Shown: positions 10,501-21,835, numbered from the stretch's first letter. The stretch: 64,000 bases of DNA from Symbiodinium microadriaticum (GCA_001939145.1 LSRX01000822.1:82951-146950), one strand, 5' to 3'. Notes: generated by a model from the letters alone, not told the origin. Numbers and translations: made by a program.

Positions 10501-10979
10501 TTGGTGCATACACATGCATACATACGTGCATACATACATTATATATATATATGTACAGATGTACCTCTATGTATGCATGTATGTATGTGTTGGGCTACAT
10601 CATGGGTATACATTTTAAACATACATAGCATTAACCTATATATATATATACTGCATATATATGAATCTAGTATACAGGTGGACCGAGATATGTTCACGAC
10701 AACTTTGTGTGTTGAAGATATTTGCATCAAGTGAAGATCAGTTGGTCTGCATATCGATATACACAGGACCAATATTGCACAGGCAATGCCCATCATGTAC
10801 ATGTACGTTGTGCATGCATATGCACATGTACACATTAATACATATATACATATATGCATGAACATATACATGTGCATGTACAAATACATTTACATCTACA
10901 TATGCATCTATACACATACATGTACACATACATATGCATATACATGTGTATATGTATGTGTATATATATATATGTGATG
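10501..10979. repeat. AT/TACA-rich microsatellite region
   Basis: About 480 bp of interrupted CATACATG, TATATA and GTATATGTA words, with repeated alternating purine-pyrimidine stretches (for example 10,538-10,551 and 10,962-10,974). Open frames in this stretch are low-complexity artefacts. Confidence 0.8.
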
Positions 10980-10997
10980 TGTGAGAAATATCCTAAT

Positions 10998-11043
10998 ATT
11001 AAAGGCTCCATGTGGGTTTTGTTGTGGAAATGGAGCCTTTAAT
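10998..11043. repeat. Perfect 13-bp inverted repeat (foldback)
   Basis: ATTAAAGGCTCCA at 10,998-11,010 is repeated in inverse at 11,031-11,043 (TGGAGCCTTTAAT) around a 20-base loop. The left arm is preceded by CCTAAT, so it shares the word CCTAATATTAAA with the foldback element at 63,127-63,246. It may be a small MITE-like element or a structured RNA element. Confidence 0.6.
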
Positions 11044-11368
11044 TTGTCGCTGCTATGTTGGCTCAATCTGGCTCAATCCACATTTTTGATGCTCATGATG
11101 CTTTTCTTGGCTCCACACTGCTGGCCAAGGTACAACAGTCTCTGAGGATACTGCAACTCATTTTATGCGACGACATGATGCTTCTATTTCTCACTTCCTG
11201 GCAAAAAAGCCAATGTAAGTTAAAATTTCAATGTTGGTTATTTGTCTCAATGCTTGTTAAAAATGTGTCAAATTTTGGGATCTGAACCTTTTAACTAACT
11301 TTTGGTCTTCCAGGTTCGTGAAACCAACCACCTCCTCCGACCAGCCAAAGGGCCGCCGCCGCCAGAGG

Positions 11369-11732
11369 GGGCTTTTATGGATGACACCTATATCTCTGGT
11401 CGCACGACCCGGTGCATCTCCAAGCGCTCATGGGGGCCCTCGAAAGGAGACTCGCAGCCCATGGCCTCCTGATCAACCCAACGAAGACGGCGATCATCCA
11501 CAGCCAACCCGGCGGGGGAACGTTTGTCATAGGGGGAGAACCCGTTGCATGCAAACCCTTTTATGAAGTCATCACTGCACTGGGGTCGCCCGTCACCTTC
11601 GGAGAGGGGGTGGCGGCGATCGTGACCGAAATGCACCACCGTGCCAGGAAGGCATTTCACCAACATGCCAAACTGCTCAGCACCTATGGCCTCCCAGAGC
11701 ACAACCACGAGCACTACTACCACAACACCTGA
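11369..11732 (+). mobile_element. 5'-truncated non-LTR (LINE) reverse transcriptase fragment
   Basis: AFMDDTY at 11,371-11,391 is the catalytic FxDD box (motif C) of a reverse transcriptase. It is followed, after a frame shift, by WSHDPVHLQALMGALERRL and AAHGLLINPTKTAII. This helix and the NPxKT strand are typical of LINE RT just after the active site. The shift is explained by an extra AT in TATATCTC near 11,391-11,396: removing one AT restores DDTYLWSH. The fragment continues to FHQHAKLL and stops at 11,730-11,732. Upstream RT motifs are missing, so it is a dead, truncated copy. Confidence 0.65.
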
Positions 11733-11822
11733 GGGGGACGACTCCGAGCAAGTGCAGTTTATGCAGCGTAGAACACAGCAGAATATAGTAGTAGCGGAGC
11801 CTCTTCAAGCCATGGCCCTCGT

Positions 11823-12575
11823 GTGTTGGCGATCCGGGGGCGCCAACGCCTCAGCAGCGCTGCGGCGATGATTCGCCGATGGCTCCGGGAGTTTGCAGCG
11901 ATCCTCAAAGGCAGAACCATGGGGGACCATATCCCTCTCCTGTTGGAGCAAGCCATGCGAGCCGTCAGACGGGACCAGGAGGCGGAGGACGCAGACAACG
12001 GAACCGCGGGGGGACCTGGACCGTGCAAGAAAAGGCGCATCTTGAACATGATAGCCATTGCCCGGATGCGTTTGCAAGATTTGGCGAACGACGACGGCAT
12101 GGATGGGCTGAACCAACACCAGATACGCGAAGATCTGGCAGAAGCTCTGCGTGACCTGGACCGGGGGGCCTACACCTTCTACAAGCTGACCGCCAAGCTA
12201 GGAGCACATGGACTGGAGCAGGCCCGCAGTGCAGTACGTACAGCCCTGGAGTCCACCATACAGGGGGACTTGGACTGGGTGGCACCCAGCTGGGGGGAAG
12301 TGATAGGCTGCTATGTCCACCCGGCCGATGTTGTGGCGCTCGAGGAAGCAGCGGAGGAAGCGCCCGCGCAGCCCAGCGGGGGAACAGATGAGCACCTGGA
12401 CTTGCTGACGCGGAACCTGGGGGCAGTTGCCCACTTCCTGGGGGAAGGCCGCGAACAGCTGCGACAGTTCCTCGCGGCCGTGCTTGTGTGGAGACAGGCC
12501 AACCATGGCATGGCAAGATGGTGGAGGTTACTTCGTTGGTTGCTCTGTCTCGATATGGTGATCGTGGAGCTCTGA
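11823..12575 (+). CDS. Unrecognised ORF downstream of the LINE fragment
   Basis: A 250-residue open frame, first codon ATG at 12,? not certain because the frame opens with TTG at 11,823. The predicted protein is helical and charged (for example RRWLREFAAILKG and EDLAEALRDLDRGAYTFYKL) with a hydrophobic end (RWWRLLRWLLCLDMVIVEL). GC content is high compared with neighbours. I recognise no domain. It may be the remaining 3' coding part of the same LINE, or an independent repeat gene. Frames on the other strand are shadows. Confidence 0.35.
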   Translation: MLAIRGRQRLSSAAAMIRRWLREFAAILKGRTMGDHIPLLLEQAMRAVRRDQEAEDADNGTAGGPGPCKKRRILNMIAIARMRLQDLANDDGMDGLNQHQIREDLAEALRDLDRGAYTFYKLTAKLGAHGLEQARSAVRTALESTIQGDLDWVAPSWGEVIGCYVHPADVVALEEAAEEAPAQPSGGTDEHLDLLTRNLGAVAHFLGEGREQLRQFLAAVLVWRQANHGMARWWRLLRWLLCLDMVIVEL

Positions 12576-12911
12576 GGGGCAGACCGATAGAGCGGGCAAA
12601 GATTGAGGCAGCTGTGATGAAGAGTTGATGTTTAGGAGAGTGTGTAGTCTGCTTTCAGAACTTCCAGTGAAGGAAGAGTTGTAGTGTTGAGATGTGTTCA
12701 TCCCGTGACTGGTATTTGACTTGCAGCGAGCACAACCATGGTAGCACAGGTATCTGAAATCTGCGAGGGGAGAATGCTGTGTACCATGGTGCATTGTTTC
12801 CTTGGTTGTGTCCAGCACTCTCCGTGTGGCAGGGTCGGTATGACTACGCTCTCGCATTTTTCCAGTTCGCTCCACTCCAATACGAAGTGCGCACCCCTCC
12901 TCTTCACCTTC

Positions 12912-12937
12912 AGAAAGAAAGAAAGAAAGAAAAAGGG

Positions 12938-12970
<33 letters not shown>

Positions 12971-12973
12971 AAG
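12912..12973. repeat. Purine (GAAA/GA)n tract
   Basis: A 62-base all-purine stretch of GAAA, GGGGGAGGG and GAGA words. It ends exactly where a spliced-leader-like sequence begins. Confidence 0.85.
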
Positions 12974-12991
12974 TAGCCATTGTGGCTCAAG
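12973..12991 (+). other. Spliced-leader (DinoSL) relic
   Basis: GTAGCCATTGTGGCTCAAG matches the 3' nineteen bases of the dinoflagellate trans-spliced leader with one mismatch (G for the third T of the T run). Leaders are added to mRNA by trans-splicing, so a genomic copy implies that a mature mRNA was reverse-transcribed and inserted. The downstream 13,000-13,460 region shows no intact ORF that I recognise. Confidence 0.7.
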
Positions 12992-13210
12992 CACTACACC
13001 TGTACTTGGGGGCCTGTTCCGCCCTCTTGTGCGGGGGGAAGGCGAAGACTTGACGTGGAGTTGTACAATCCATGGGAGCTTTTGCGCATTGCCTAGCGGT
13101 GCTTGAGCATCATATCCGCTGCCGCCTTGCTTCAGAGTCCCCAGTCCCTTTCGAGCCTCTCCCGAACCTGAATGAGGCCCTTCTTCGGTGTAGTAGGGGG
13201 GCGGAGCATA

Positions 13211-14317
13211 CAACTTGATTGTGGCACCGCAAGTGATCCTCCAGAACTACCAGGGGGACGTGACTGGCGAGTTCGAGCAGCCTCGGACGAGGCGTGGCGG
13301 GAGAGGGCAACCGTCTCCCGATGCAAAACCTCCGAAGGTGAAAACAACCTGGGAGGAACAGACCAAGTTAGTTGAGCGTCCGAGAGATTGGGGTGAGCTG
13401 CAGGGCTTGCTTACAAGGCCCTTGGTACCATAAGCCCCACGATGGAGGGGGACCTGCTACAAGTACATGATTGCTGTGGGCACCGGCAGTAGCCCAGCAA
13501 GTGTCAAGGACATGCGAAAAAAGGGGGAGGCCACCGCATCCCGTGCAACGGTGTCCGAGCCAGTGGGGGAGGAGAACAAGACGACAAACAAGTGCCGACC
13601 TCTTGCAGACTACGTACGCTTTGAGACAAAGGGAGGATTAGCGCTCCTGTATGAGCCACATCCTTTGGACAAGTGGATTGCCAATGTGGACCCGACGACG
13701 GGAGACGCGCTCACAGCCGTGGAGAGCGAAGACTTCCAACGGTACTTGCAGGGGCACAAGGAGAGGCGACACACGGGGGGACAAGCCGATGAGCTCGTTA
13801 AGCTCGCGGCAAAGATCAACCCGCGTACCGAGGGGAACTTCGGATCTACATCGGCAAATTCCCTGGGGAGGTGCGTAGACTCCTCGCGGAAGGCAAGAAG
13901 GTGCACAAGAAAGGAAGCAGCGGCATGGGGGGGATCCGCCCGACTGCCAAGCTGCGCCACGACCCGAAGAAGGTGGCCAAGGACAAGAAGAAGGAGAAGA
14001 AGAAAAAGAAACAGGAGAAGACCAAGAAGACCGAGAAGCACGACACCATGGAAGTGGCGGACCTATCCGAAGACAACAACACACAACAAGACGAGACAGC
14101 GGCGAGGAGCCCAGACCAAGAAGACGTGGACTGGGGAGACAGCGACATGGACACCGAGCCACAAGCTTTGCCAACTTCATCCAAAGACGTGGGGGGAGGC
14201 CACGTCGGCATCGATGACGATTCGGTGATCTCGTCACCTGATATACCTCGACATAAGACCAACCGGCCATGGGGGGGAACGAGGACGTCCGTCAGACCGT
14301 ACAAGTCCAAATTCTGA
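13211..14317 (+). CDS. Unrecognised ORF pair broken by a frame shift, Lys-rich tail
   Basis: A first open piece starts near 13,211 and ends at a TAA at 13,431. A second starts near 13,467 and reads through YVRFETKGGLALLYEPHPLD and DFQRYLQGHKERRHTGG. Near 13,836 the likely coding frame moves by one base, so that NPRTEGNF continues as RIYIGKFPGEVRRLLAEGKK. It then runs through a Lys-rich stretch (about 13,960-14,045) and an acidic stretch to a stop at 14,315-14,317. I recognise no domain. The combination of broken frames and a downstream repeat shared with 60 kb suggests a decayed retroelement protein. Confidence 0.35.
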
Positions 14318-14633
14318 GGGCGCACAGAGACCTCGCTCACCGAGCCGCAGCCCCCGAAGGGGGAAAGTACGCCTTCACCCCGGACCTATGTGGCACGCAG
14401 TACAGCAGGTGCAACGGCATATGCGGGGCGCCAACACATGCCAACACGATGTGGAGGAGCATGTGGGAAAGCTACTAGTTTACTATTGTACTGCTTGCCT
14501 GTGAGAAGTCCCACAAAATTTTCGCTGATACCCAAAGACATTGCCATCGTTTCCCAACAAAACCGGGGATTCACCCATCCTTCGTTCTGCACGGTTTGTA
14601 CTTTCACCGTTGTCGTAGGATCCTCAATGTTTA

Positions 14634-15151
14634 AAATTCTTTAAACAGGACGGGGGCAAATCAATCCTCTTAGTCCTTCTCAGGTAAACTCACTCCACCA
14701 GGCCCACACCGGTCTATAATCCCGGCTTCTTTTCAATACATACCTTTCTGAGGCGACCAGTGGTAAGAATTCGGGGGACTTGAGGGCCCTAAGTCGAAAT
14801 CGAAAAGCCTTGACGAGCCCGGGGGGAGCTAACGTATGTTGTTCCTTCAACCCCTTTTTTTGTTCGAGCCCGTCTTTGGTACGGGGACGCACAACCTGCT
14901 TTCAAATCTGGCCGCAGCCTTACGCGTTCTGTTAGTTGCCTTCAGTTGTTGTGTCCCCTGCCTGCGGAAACTGTCCGTGGGGGGGGTTTTTATACTATTT
15001 AATTGTATAGCCGAGCCCCCTATGGAAACAACCCATAGGGGGGGCAAAGACGCCCGAGGACTGTGGGTGCGCGCTCGCGCGCGGAGTGCAGGGTAGGACC
15101 ACCCTGTGCTCCCCACCTGCTGGAGAGAGAAACAGAGAGAGAGAGAGAGAG
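14634..15151 (+). repeat. Dispersed repeat, copy A (ends in GC palindrome and (GA)n)
   Basis: Words shared in order with 60,360-61,020 include AATTCTTTAA, TCTCAGGTAAACTC, GGCCCA, CCCGGCTTCTTTT/CCCAGCTTCTTTT, GAATTCG and GAGGACT/GGGGACT. Then comes an inverted pair around CCCTATGG...CCATAGGG (15,017-15,043), GTGCGCGCTCGCGCGCGG, and a GA tract (15,122-15,151). This is probably the 3' end of a non-autonomous or non-LTR retroelement. Confidence 0.55.
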
Positions 15152-16660
15152 ACGTTCCTTTGTTTTCCCGAGCGCAGGAGGGCAGGTGCTTGCCTTCTTT
15201 CCAAGAGACCATCTCTTCGAGAATTTCGAGTGACTAGCGGGGATTGCCAATGGGTGTCAGATGATTGAGTTCTCAGGACCGACCTGCGGGCATGGCTGGC
15301 ATCGCAGGCGTGGGAAGCCCCCTCGGTGACATTGCAGGTCTGAGTGCTGTTGACAGCCGTAACGCAAAAGAAGTGGATGGGGCTTGCCACCTGATGGTCG
15401 TGAAATATCGTGACAGGACTCGGTCAACCTCCCAGTCTCGCCGGCTACCCTGGTCGAACGACAGGGCGGGGCTCCCTCAGTGACAGTTGTACACCGTTTT
15501 CCCGCAACACATCCTGATGTCTCCTGACGCACGCACAGATAGCTGCAAAAATTGAAATATCGGCATGACGGCTGCAGAACATACGACAGGGTGCATTCGG
15601 CCTGGCATGGTTGCAAAGATGTTGAAGGCTGCACATTAAGAGCGCAATCTGAGACAAGGTCGGACGCGCACTGCCACGCCGCGGAATGACTCAATTGCTG
15701 ATATCCGCTGCATGAAGAAATCCGCCTCGCACCCATAATACCTCGCCCTCAAAACCATGGGCATGCTTGGTGAAGGTTGGGCTCGACAGTCAGGTGGGTC
15801 CTTGGGTGTAGTAGCTGGTACAAGCCCGTTCGCGTTGACAGGTTCCAGAGACACTGACACTCGGCGGATATGAAATGATATGAAGATGAGACACGTGCCC
15901 ACAGTGTAGGGCAGTCAACCTCCCACAAGAATGACTATAATGTGACTATAATAAAATGCTGGCTGCAATGAGTTCATGTGGCATGCATGACCCTGGCATG
16001 GCTCGCTGGATTCTCGGTCGCTGCAGGCTGACGCAGAGCCCAGGAAGCTGCGCTGTACCAGGTGCAGAATTGCACATGCAAAAACTTGTTCGGACGTAGC
16101 CCGTCTTAGCCGTTGACAGGGTCCAGGCAAAAGCGACATGCTGACTGCAATCACGAGTTTCTATGAGAACCGCTGGGAGTGTGGCTCTGGAGCAACATGG
16201 TGGCCAGTCATCAGCGCACGGCACCTCGACACCCGAATCCCCCCACACTCCCCCACATCAATTTCAACCTCGCTGTAGGCATACATCCCTGCCATGCAAT
16301 GGGGGAAAAATCTCAACCTCTTCCTCACGGAGCCATACGCGCCATCCAGTAAGGTCACATAGGCTCAAAGCAATGCTTGCACTTCGGGGTTTGCTGGCTG
16401 GGCGAAACGGCCCTGGCAACTGGGCCTAGTTCAGTTGGGGTGTGTTTGTTTCTTCCTTGCGGGCATCTTTGGATTTCTGAAAGCCAAGGCTTGGGCTTGC
16501 TGCCTGCGCTCCCCAGGCCGTTGGCATGCAAAAACGGACGATAGACTTGCAAGTGTGCTTGAAGGATAGATGCTTTAAGATTCGACGAGCGTGGGCCGAA
16601 GCTGGCAAAAAAGAGGCCGGAATTCCCGCATGGTGGCGCTCACGACAAAGCACCGCGTTA
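15152..16660. other. Region without recognisable gene
   Basis: No convincing exon or repeat. A segment near 16,560-16,660 reads FKIRRAWAEAGKKEAGIPAW. It could be an upstream exon of the ribosomal protein gene that follows, but I cannot connect it by frame. Confidence 0.4.
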
Positions 16661-16672
16661 ATTGCTGCTCAG

Positions 16673-18136
16673 GTCACTGATCCCAACATGGAAAATTCGA
16701 CCGGGTGACATCGTTTTTGTCAATTCCGGCGACTTCGATTATTGAACAGAGGGCTAGAGACAGCCAGACGTGTTGCTTACATGCTCCCAGTACGGGCTTT
16801 CTAGCCTGTAGACCGTCTTCCGAGAAAGGGGCTGCTACCGGTTGCTGCACGGTATGTTTGACTGCGTGTTGCGGAAGCTTAAAATTTCGTGCTTGGGAGA
16901 GTGCCGAGTTGACGGACCACTGGAGGAAAAGACAAGAAATCCACCGGAGAAGTCTTGATGGTCGACCACCGCCGGAACATGGTTAAGGTCAAGGGCCTCA
17001 ATCTTCGCAAGGCGCCATGGGAGACGAAGTGTCTCGGAATTGTTCGCTGATTGCTTTCCGGCGCGAGCCTTGAATCGAGCAGGTGCTCGACGACGAGGGG
17101 TGTCTTCGCTGCACAGGTGACGGTACGTGTAGGATGGGGCATTTGTTAAGGAGCCCCAAGTTCATCGAGAAAAAGATTCACTACTCCAACTGCGCTTTGA
17201 TCGATCCTGCAGCGGGCAGGCCTACAAGAGCAGCTAGGTGGCAGTCGAGATATGTTGGAGCTTTGAACCGGGAAGTCATGCTGACTTCTCAACGGCACTG
17301 TCCACCAGAGTTTCTAGAAAGTCTTGGAAATGTTTTTGGCAGATCCAGGTCGGGTTGACCTTCACAGAAGATGGTGATGCCATCCGAATCTCCCATTTGA
17401 CTGGCCACATCATCCCTTGGCCGGATTTGCCAAAGCACATGCAAAAGCGGGACGAGGACAAAGAATGCGCAGAGCTGCATGGAAATGGTGCCGCCGTTTG
17501 TAGGAGCTGGTAGATGCCAGAATCATGATCGTCATTGTGTTGCTGGAGGTGATGATGAAATCGAACAGGTTTTGAGTACCAGAGAAGGAGAGGTTGATGA
17601 TGACGTTTTTGCTGATGATGGGCACGGCGAGGATGACAGTAATGATGGCTGCGCCGGTGGCACAGACGATCAGGTGCATTTGCACGAGGAATGATGCGGA
17701 TGCAGAGTGGTGATTGGGCGAAGTATTGTACAAGATGGAACATTGTCACGAAGTAACTGTCTCAAAGGTAAAGGTCTGGGAGAAGCAGCCCGAGTGCCTG
17801 ATCTAGATGTCCATGAACCTCAATCAGCAACGAACACAACAGCAGCTCTGGTTTTCCAGCCAACCAGCAACTGCCCGCCAAAGCGGTCGATCCCAAACAG
17901 CCGCCTTGCCCACACTCGCGCCGAACCCGCAGACTGCGGGTGCTTGAGTTCCTGAATGTGGATTGGCTCCGCACATGAACGTGGGAGTGGCTGGTTAGGT
18001 TGTATGTGCTTACTCGACAATGCTGCAGGACCAAGTGGAGGGTCCCAAAGACACTCCTCCAGAAGTGGCCCTTCGAAAGACGTATGACTACCATGCCGAC
18101 AAGGCATACGAAAGCACGATGTTCACCGATCTCACG
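16673..18136 (+). CDS. Organellar large-subunit ribosomal protein uL24 (five exons found)
   Basis: uL24 is an early assembly protein of the large ribosomal subunit; this divergent, intron-containing nuclear copy is most like mitochondrial forms, though a plastid form cannot be excluded. Exons by frame continuity: 16,673-16,728 (WKIRPGDIVFVNSG, the start of the KOW fold), 16,926-17,011 (KDKKSTGEVLMVDHRRN, KVKGLNLRK), 17,083-17,229 (VLDDEGCLRC, KIHYSNCALIDPAAGRPTR), 17,343-17,468 (FTEDGDAIRISHLTGHIIPW) and 18,029 to about 18,136 (VEGPKDTPPEVALRKTYDY). The GKxxGxxGxV KOW motif, GLNLRK, HYSN, DPxxGRPTR and GPKDTP blocks are all in family order. Introns 1-3 (197, 71, 113 bp) are GC-AG; a GC donor near 17,469 fits the fourth. 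The N-terminal exon and the 3' end were not found. About 16 extra residues (TGDGTCRMGHLLRS) lie before the HYSN block. Confidence 0.75.
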
Positions 18137-20635
18137 CAGCGTGTTTGCAAGTTTCTGCCAGGAAGCTTTGCGTTTGGCACGTTTGGCCATGACGAAGTAC
18201 AACTACAACAGATGACTTGGCACATCTATGCGCTTGCCGTGAGTAGGATGCTGGCATGCCGGCTGAAATACGCTGCCTGCGTGTCCAAGACACTGTGTGT
18301 CCAAATTTCTGGCACTTTAGCCTGCGAAGCCTCATGCGGACGGAGGCGCAAAACTCTTTACATGCTGGGAGTGAATGCAACGGTGACAGTAATCAAGCTG
18401 ATGAAAAATTCACGCAATGCATGTAGAACAAGTGTCAGGTTCTGCCTGCGGCGTGGCCAGTCCGTCCAGCTCCCAGTGTTTGGCATGTCTTCGAAGCCGA
18501 CCTTTGCATGCACTCCTGCATCGACTAGCTTCCTCAGCAGGCACCTTTTGACGAAGAATGTGGTAATAAGACGGTCCTTGTTGGGAGTGATGAAGAAGCT
18601 CACCAGTCACCACATCGAGTCTGGAAATCGGACACCGTGGAACTGCTCTACGGACGGACAGAAACAGCAGCACTTGTGTTGCCCCGAATTGCTGCAACTA
18701 AGACTGTCCAAGAATGAGAATGTCCTGGAGCTAATGCTCAGCACAATCGTATCTACATTCTGGAGCTATATCGATGCCGCGTGTGTCGTGTGCCTACTAC
18801 TACTGTAGTAGTGTCTCCAGTGGTTGTTGCAGTCGTAACTGTCGTAACTCAAGAGTTTGCGCAAGTGCGAGTCACGAGCAGTGTGACGCTTATTCTGGGG
18901 AGACAACGACGGCCAAACCCGAAACCCTTCTTCACCGCCAGGGCATTGCACAATCTGCCGAAGCCTGCTTCGGCCCAGGCCGCTCTGTCGCAGAACGTTT
19001 GAGGGTCTTAGGATGTGACGTTTCTTGGCCGACTATGCCAAAGCAACCAAACGGAACACTACATGCGTAGGGAGTCCATGATTTGGGTTGGATAGCACGA
19101 GATGCCTGGCAGTCTTGTCCAATGTTTTGCGTCGTTCTGTTCGAAGATGACTCCGAAAAAATGAAGCTGGCAGCTAGTAAAATATTGATATTATTGGATA
19201 GTCTCTTGTGATTTGGCGGTCTTGCCGGGCCCCATGTACTGACCTGGCTCCTTGGGCTTCTGCAGCTCAGGTAACTAGGTTCTCCGTTATGGCCGTCGGC
19301 GAAAATCGCTCGAGTCATTCGGGCACCAGTGCTAGCCAACACATTGCAAACGTTTCTACACGGTGCTGCTGGTAGTTGCGTTGCAATAGTTCACAACTTA
19401 GGTCCTTAGGTCCTAGGTCATGTATATACTTTCCAAACGGTTTGGGTTAAAGCAGTTAAAGCAGCCGAGTCAGTGGCAGCTCGGCAGTTTGAACTTGAAC
19501 ATCTTGAGATGTTTTTCCGTTCAGAAAGGACTCGCCAGTGTCCGAATTACGGCTTCCTCACTGTCAGGTCCCGAGGGCGCAGATGCAGCAGCCGCTGCAG
19601 AGAATTAGAGCCTTTGCTGAAGAAGAGCGAATTTAAAGGATGAGCTTAGCATGGAGTTTGAAGTGCCTCTCAGATACGAAGGGATGTGTTGGTACCGCAT
19701 ACACTGCAGCTGCTGCAACCTGAAGAAGATGCTGGGGCATTGGCGTGGTAAGATTTTCAGACGAAGAGATTGCACCCGCAGGCAGGGACTTGGGCATGCC
19801 GCAGCCTGTTCCGGGTTTCGAGGCAGGGAGACCTCAGGCTGCACCCAGGAGCAGCTCGGAAGCGCGGAATTAGGACTAACAGAGGCAGGTTGCAGAGAAC
19901 AATCGAGAAGAGTGTCGACAATGAGTAGTGACAGTTTCTTTACTTGTTCCTTATCACAATTCAGGAACTCTGTTCCAGCTACCAAGTTGCAGTTTCAGCG
20001 ACAGTTTTCGGTGATGCCATGTTTCGTCATGGTTGGGTCATGGGGCAGAATGCATCCTGATCGTCCGCTGGGACTTCGAAGAACTCGATGGGCTCAGAGC
20101 CGCATGGGGGGGTTTCTTTCTGCTCATTGCAACGATGCACGCCAGATCATCCCAGAAGCGACAAGGTTAGTGGAATGGTGCACGGTTTCCCAAATCCAGC
20201 TGCTTAGAACTTCGTAGAAGTCTCCATTGCCATGCGGCTGCTGGCTCTCCTTCTGGGGCTTGTCGCGCTGCGGTGACTTGGCCAAGACTTTGGGTGTGAC
20301 AGAGCACGAAAGTCGCTCCAGAAGAGGTCCCAGGCTCAGGTCGAAACGGAAAACTGCAGGCTGGCCCCGGCTTTCCTTCCTGCAGCGCCCGCGCTGCACA
20401 CGCTGCCAACTGTTTCAGCCCGAGCTGAGCGAGCTGAACTCCCAAGACAGACGTCAGCCAAGGCTAGAACATGATAGACAGAACAGTCTTCAACGCAACT
20501 GCTGTGAACAGTTCAATAGTGTTCAACGAGCGCATGTGAGTGCAGGACAATATCGCATTTGCTGCTGCAGCTGTTGGTGTCGCGGCCGCGCTGCTGAAGG
20601 AGCGGTGCCAATTTTGCTCGAGAAGGTGTGTGCAT
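18137..20635. other. Region without recognisable gene
   Basis: Open frames here do not resemble known proteins. Possible exon-like bits are at 19,651-19,760 and at about 20,545-20,600 ([19 protein letters not shown] after GTGCAG). Neither can be linked to others. The end of the uL24 gene may lie in the first part. Confidence 0.4.
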
Positions 20636-21115
20636 TTCTGTTTCGTGTGTGTTCGTGGGTCTCTGTCTCTCGCTCTGTCTGTCTGTCTGTTTGTCTCTGT
20701 GTGTCTGTCTGTGTGTGTGTGTGTGTGTGTTTTGTGTGTGTGTGTGTGGTGTGTGTGTTGTGTGTTTTGTGTGTGAGTCACAGTGTGTGTGTGTGTGTCT
20801 CTGTGTGTGTGTGTTGTGTGTTTTGTGTGTGAGTCACAGTGTGTGTGTGTGTGTCTCTGTGTGTGTGTGTGTGTGTGTGTCTCTGTGTGTGTGTGTGTGT
20901 GTCTCTGTGTGTGTCTGTGTGTGTGTCTGTGTGTGTGTCTGTGTGTGTGTCTCTGTGTGTGTCTGTGTGTGTGTCTGTGTGTGTGTGTCTGTGTGTCTGT
21001 GTGTGTCTGTGTGTGTGTCTGTGTGTGTGTGTCTGTGTGTGTGTGTGCTTGTTTTGTGTGTGTGTGTGTGTGTCTGTGTGTGTGTGGGCGCGCGCGCGTG
21101 TATGTGTGGGCGCAT
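20636..21115. repeat. (TG)n/(TCTG)n microsatellite
   Basis: About 480 bp of TG dinucleotides with TC interruptions, partly arranged as a duplicated block (GTGAGTCACAGTG occurs at about 20,772 and 20,829). It ends in GGGCGCGCGCGCG. It is strongly alternating purine-pyrimidine. All long frames across it are artefacts. Confidence 0.9.
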
Positions 21116-21835
21116 GCAGATCTGATTCAGATTCATCAAACAATTCAATACTTTTTTGACGCATGTTGATGTTTTCGTCTTTCCAACCAAAATATATAAA
21201 TGTACTTGACTCAGTAATATAAAATATAATCCGACGCAGTATGGCAATGGGTCTCATTCTGAAGCTGTTAACAGCACGCACGATCCCCGTTTTTTCACAC
21301 CACCGGGGCGGGTGGGTGGGTTGTTTGTTTTGTTGTTGTGTGTTGTTTGGTTGGTTGTTTGCTTGCATGCTTGGTTGGTTGTTTGTGTGTGTGTGTGTGT
21401 GTGCCCGCATGCGGGTGGGTGCCGGCGACTGCTGATGTCGAGATGAGCAGAGGATACTGATGGCATTCAGTGTGGCATTTCCTTGTTGACAGAACTCACC
21501 CAAGCGCCGCAGCATCCATGCATCGTCGTTGACAGGGGCAACACTGTGCGACGCTCTCAGCAAAGACGCACATCAAGTGCAGTTGGAGCAAGCAGAACTT
21601 TTCCAAGGCACGCCAAGCCCGGAAAGCGGAAGAGTGGCCAGGAATGCTTTTGTGTTGAGAAATCTCTTCTCTAGCTTGCAGGCACAAATGTGTAGCCATT
21701 TTCAGGCGCAGCCTCTACAGCTGCTATACCCTCTACTTTCGCCGCAGCTTGGAGATCAGTTGGGGTGACATTGGGAACACCTTGGAAACTCAAGTGCTTG
21801 CAGCCAGGAGCGCAGATCAGAGTGTGGTGAGCTCA

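Noticed and set aside
11040-11085. Two TGGCTCAATC words as spliced-leader relics
   Set aside because: They diverge at the 3' end of the leader (AATC instead of AAG).
20464-21563. His/Thr-rich - strand frames and Cys/Val-rich + strand frames
   Set aside because: Translations of the (TG)n array.
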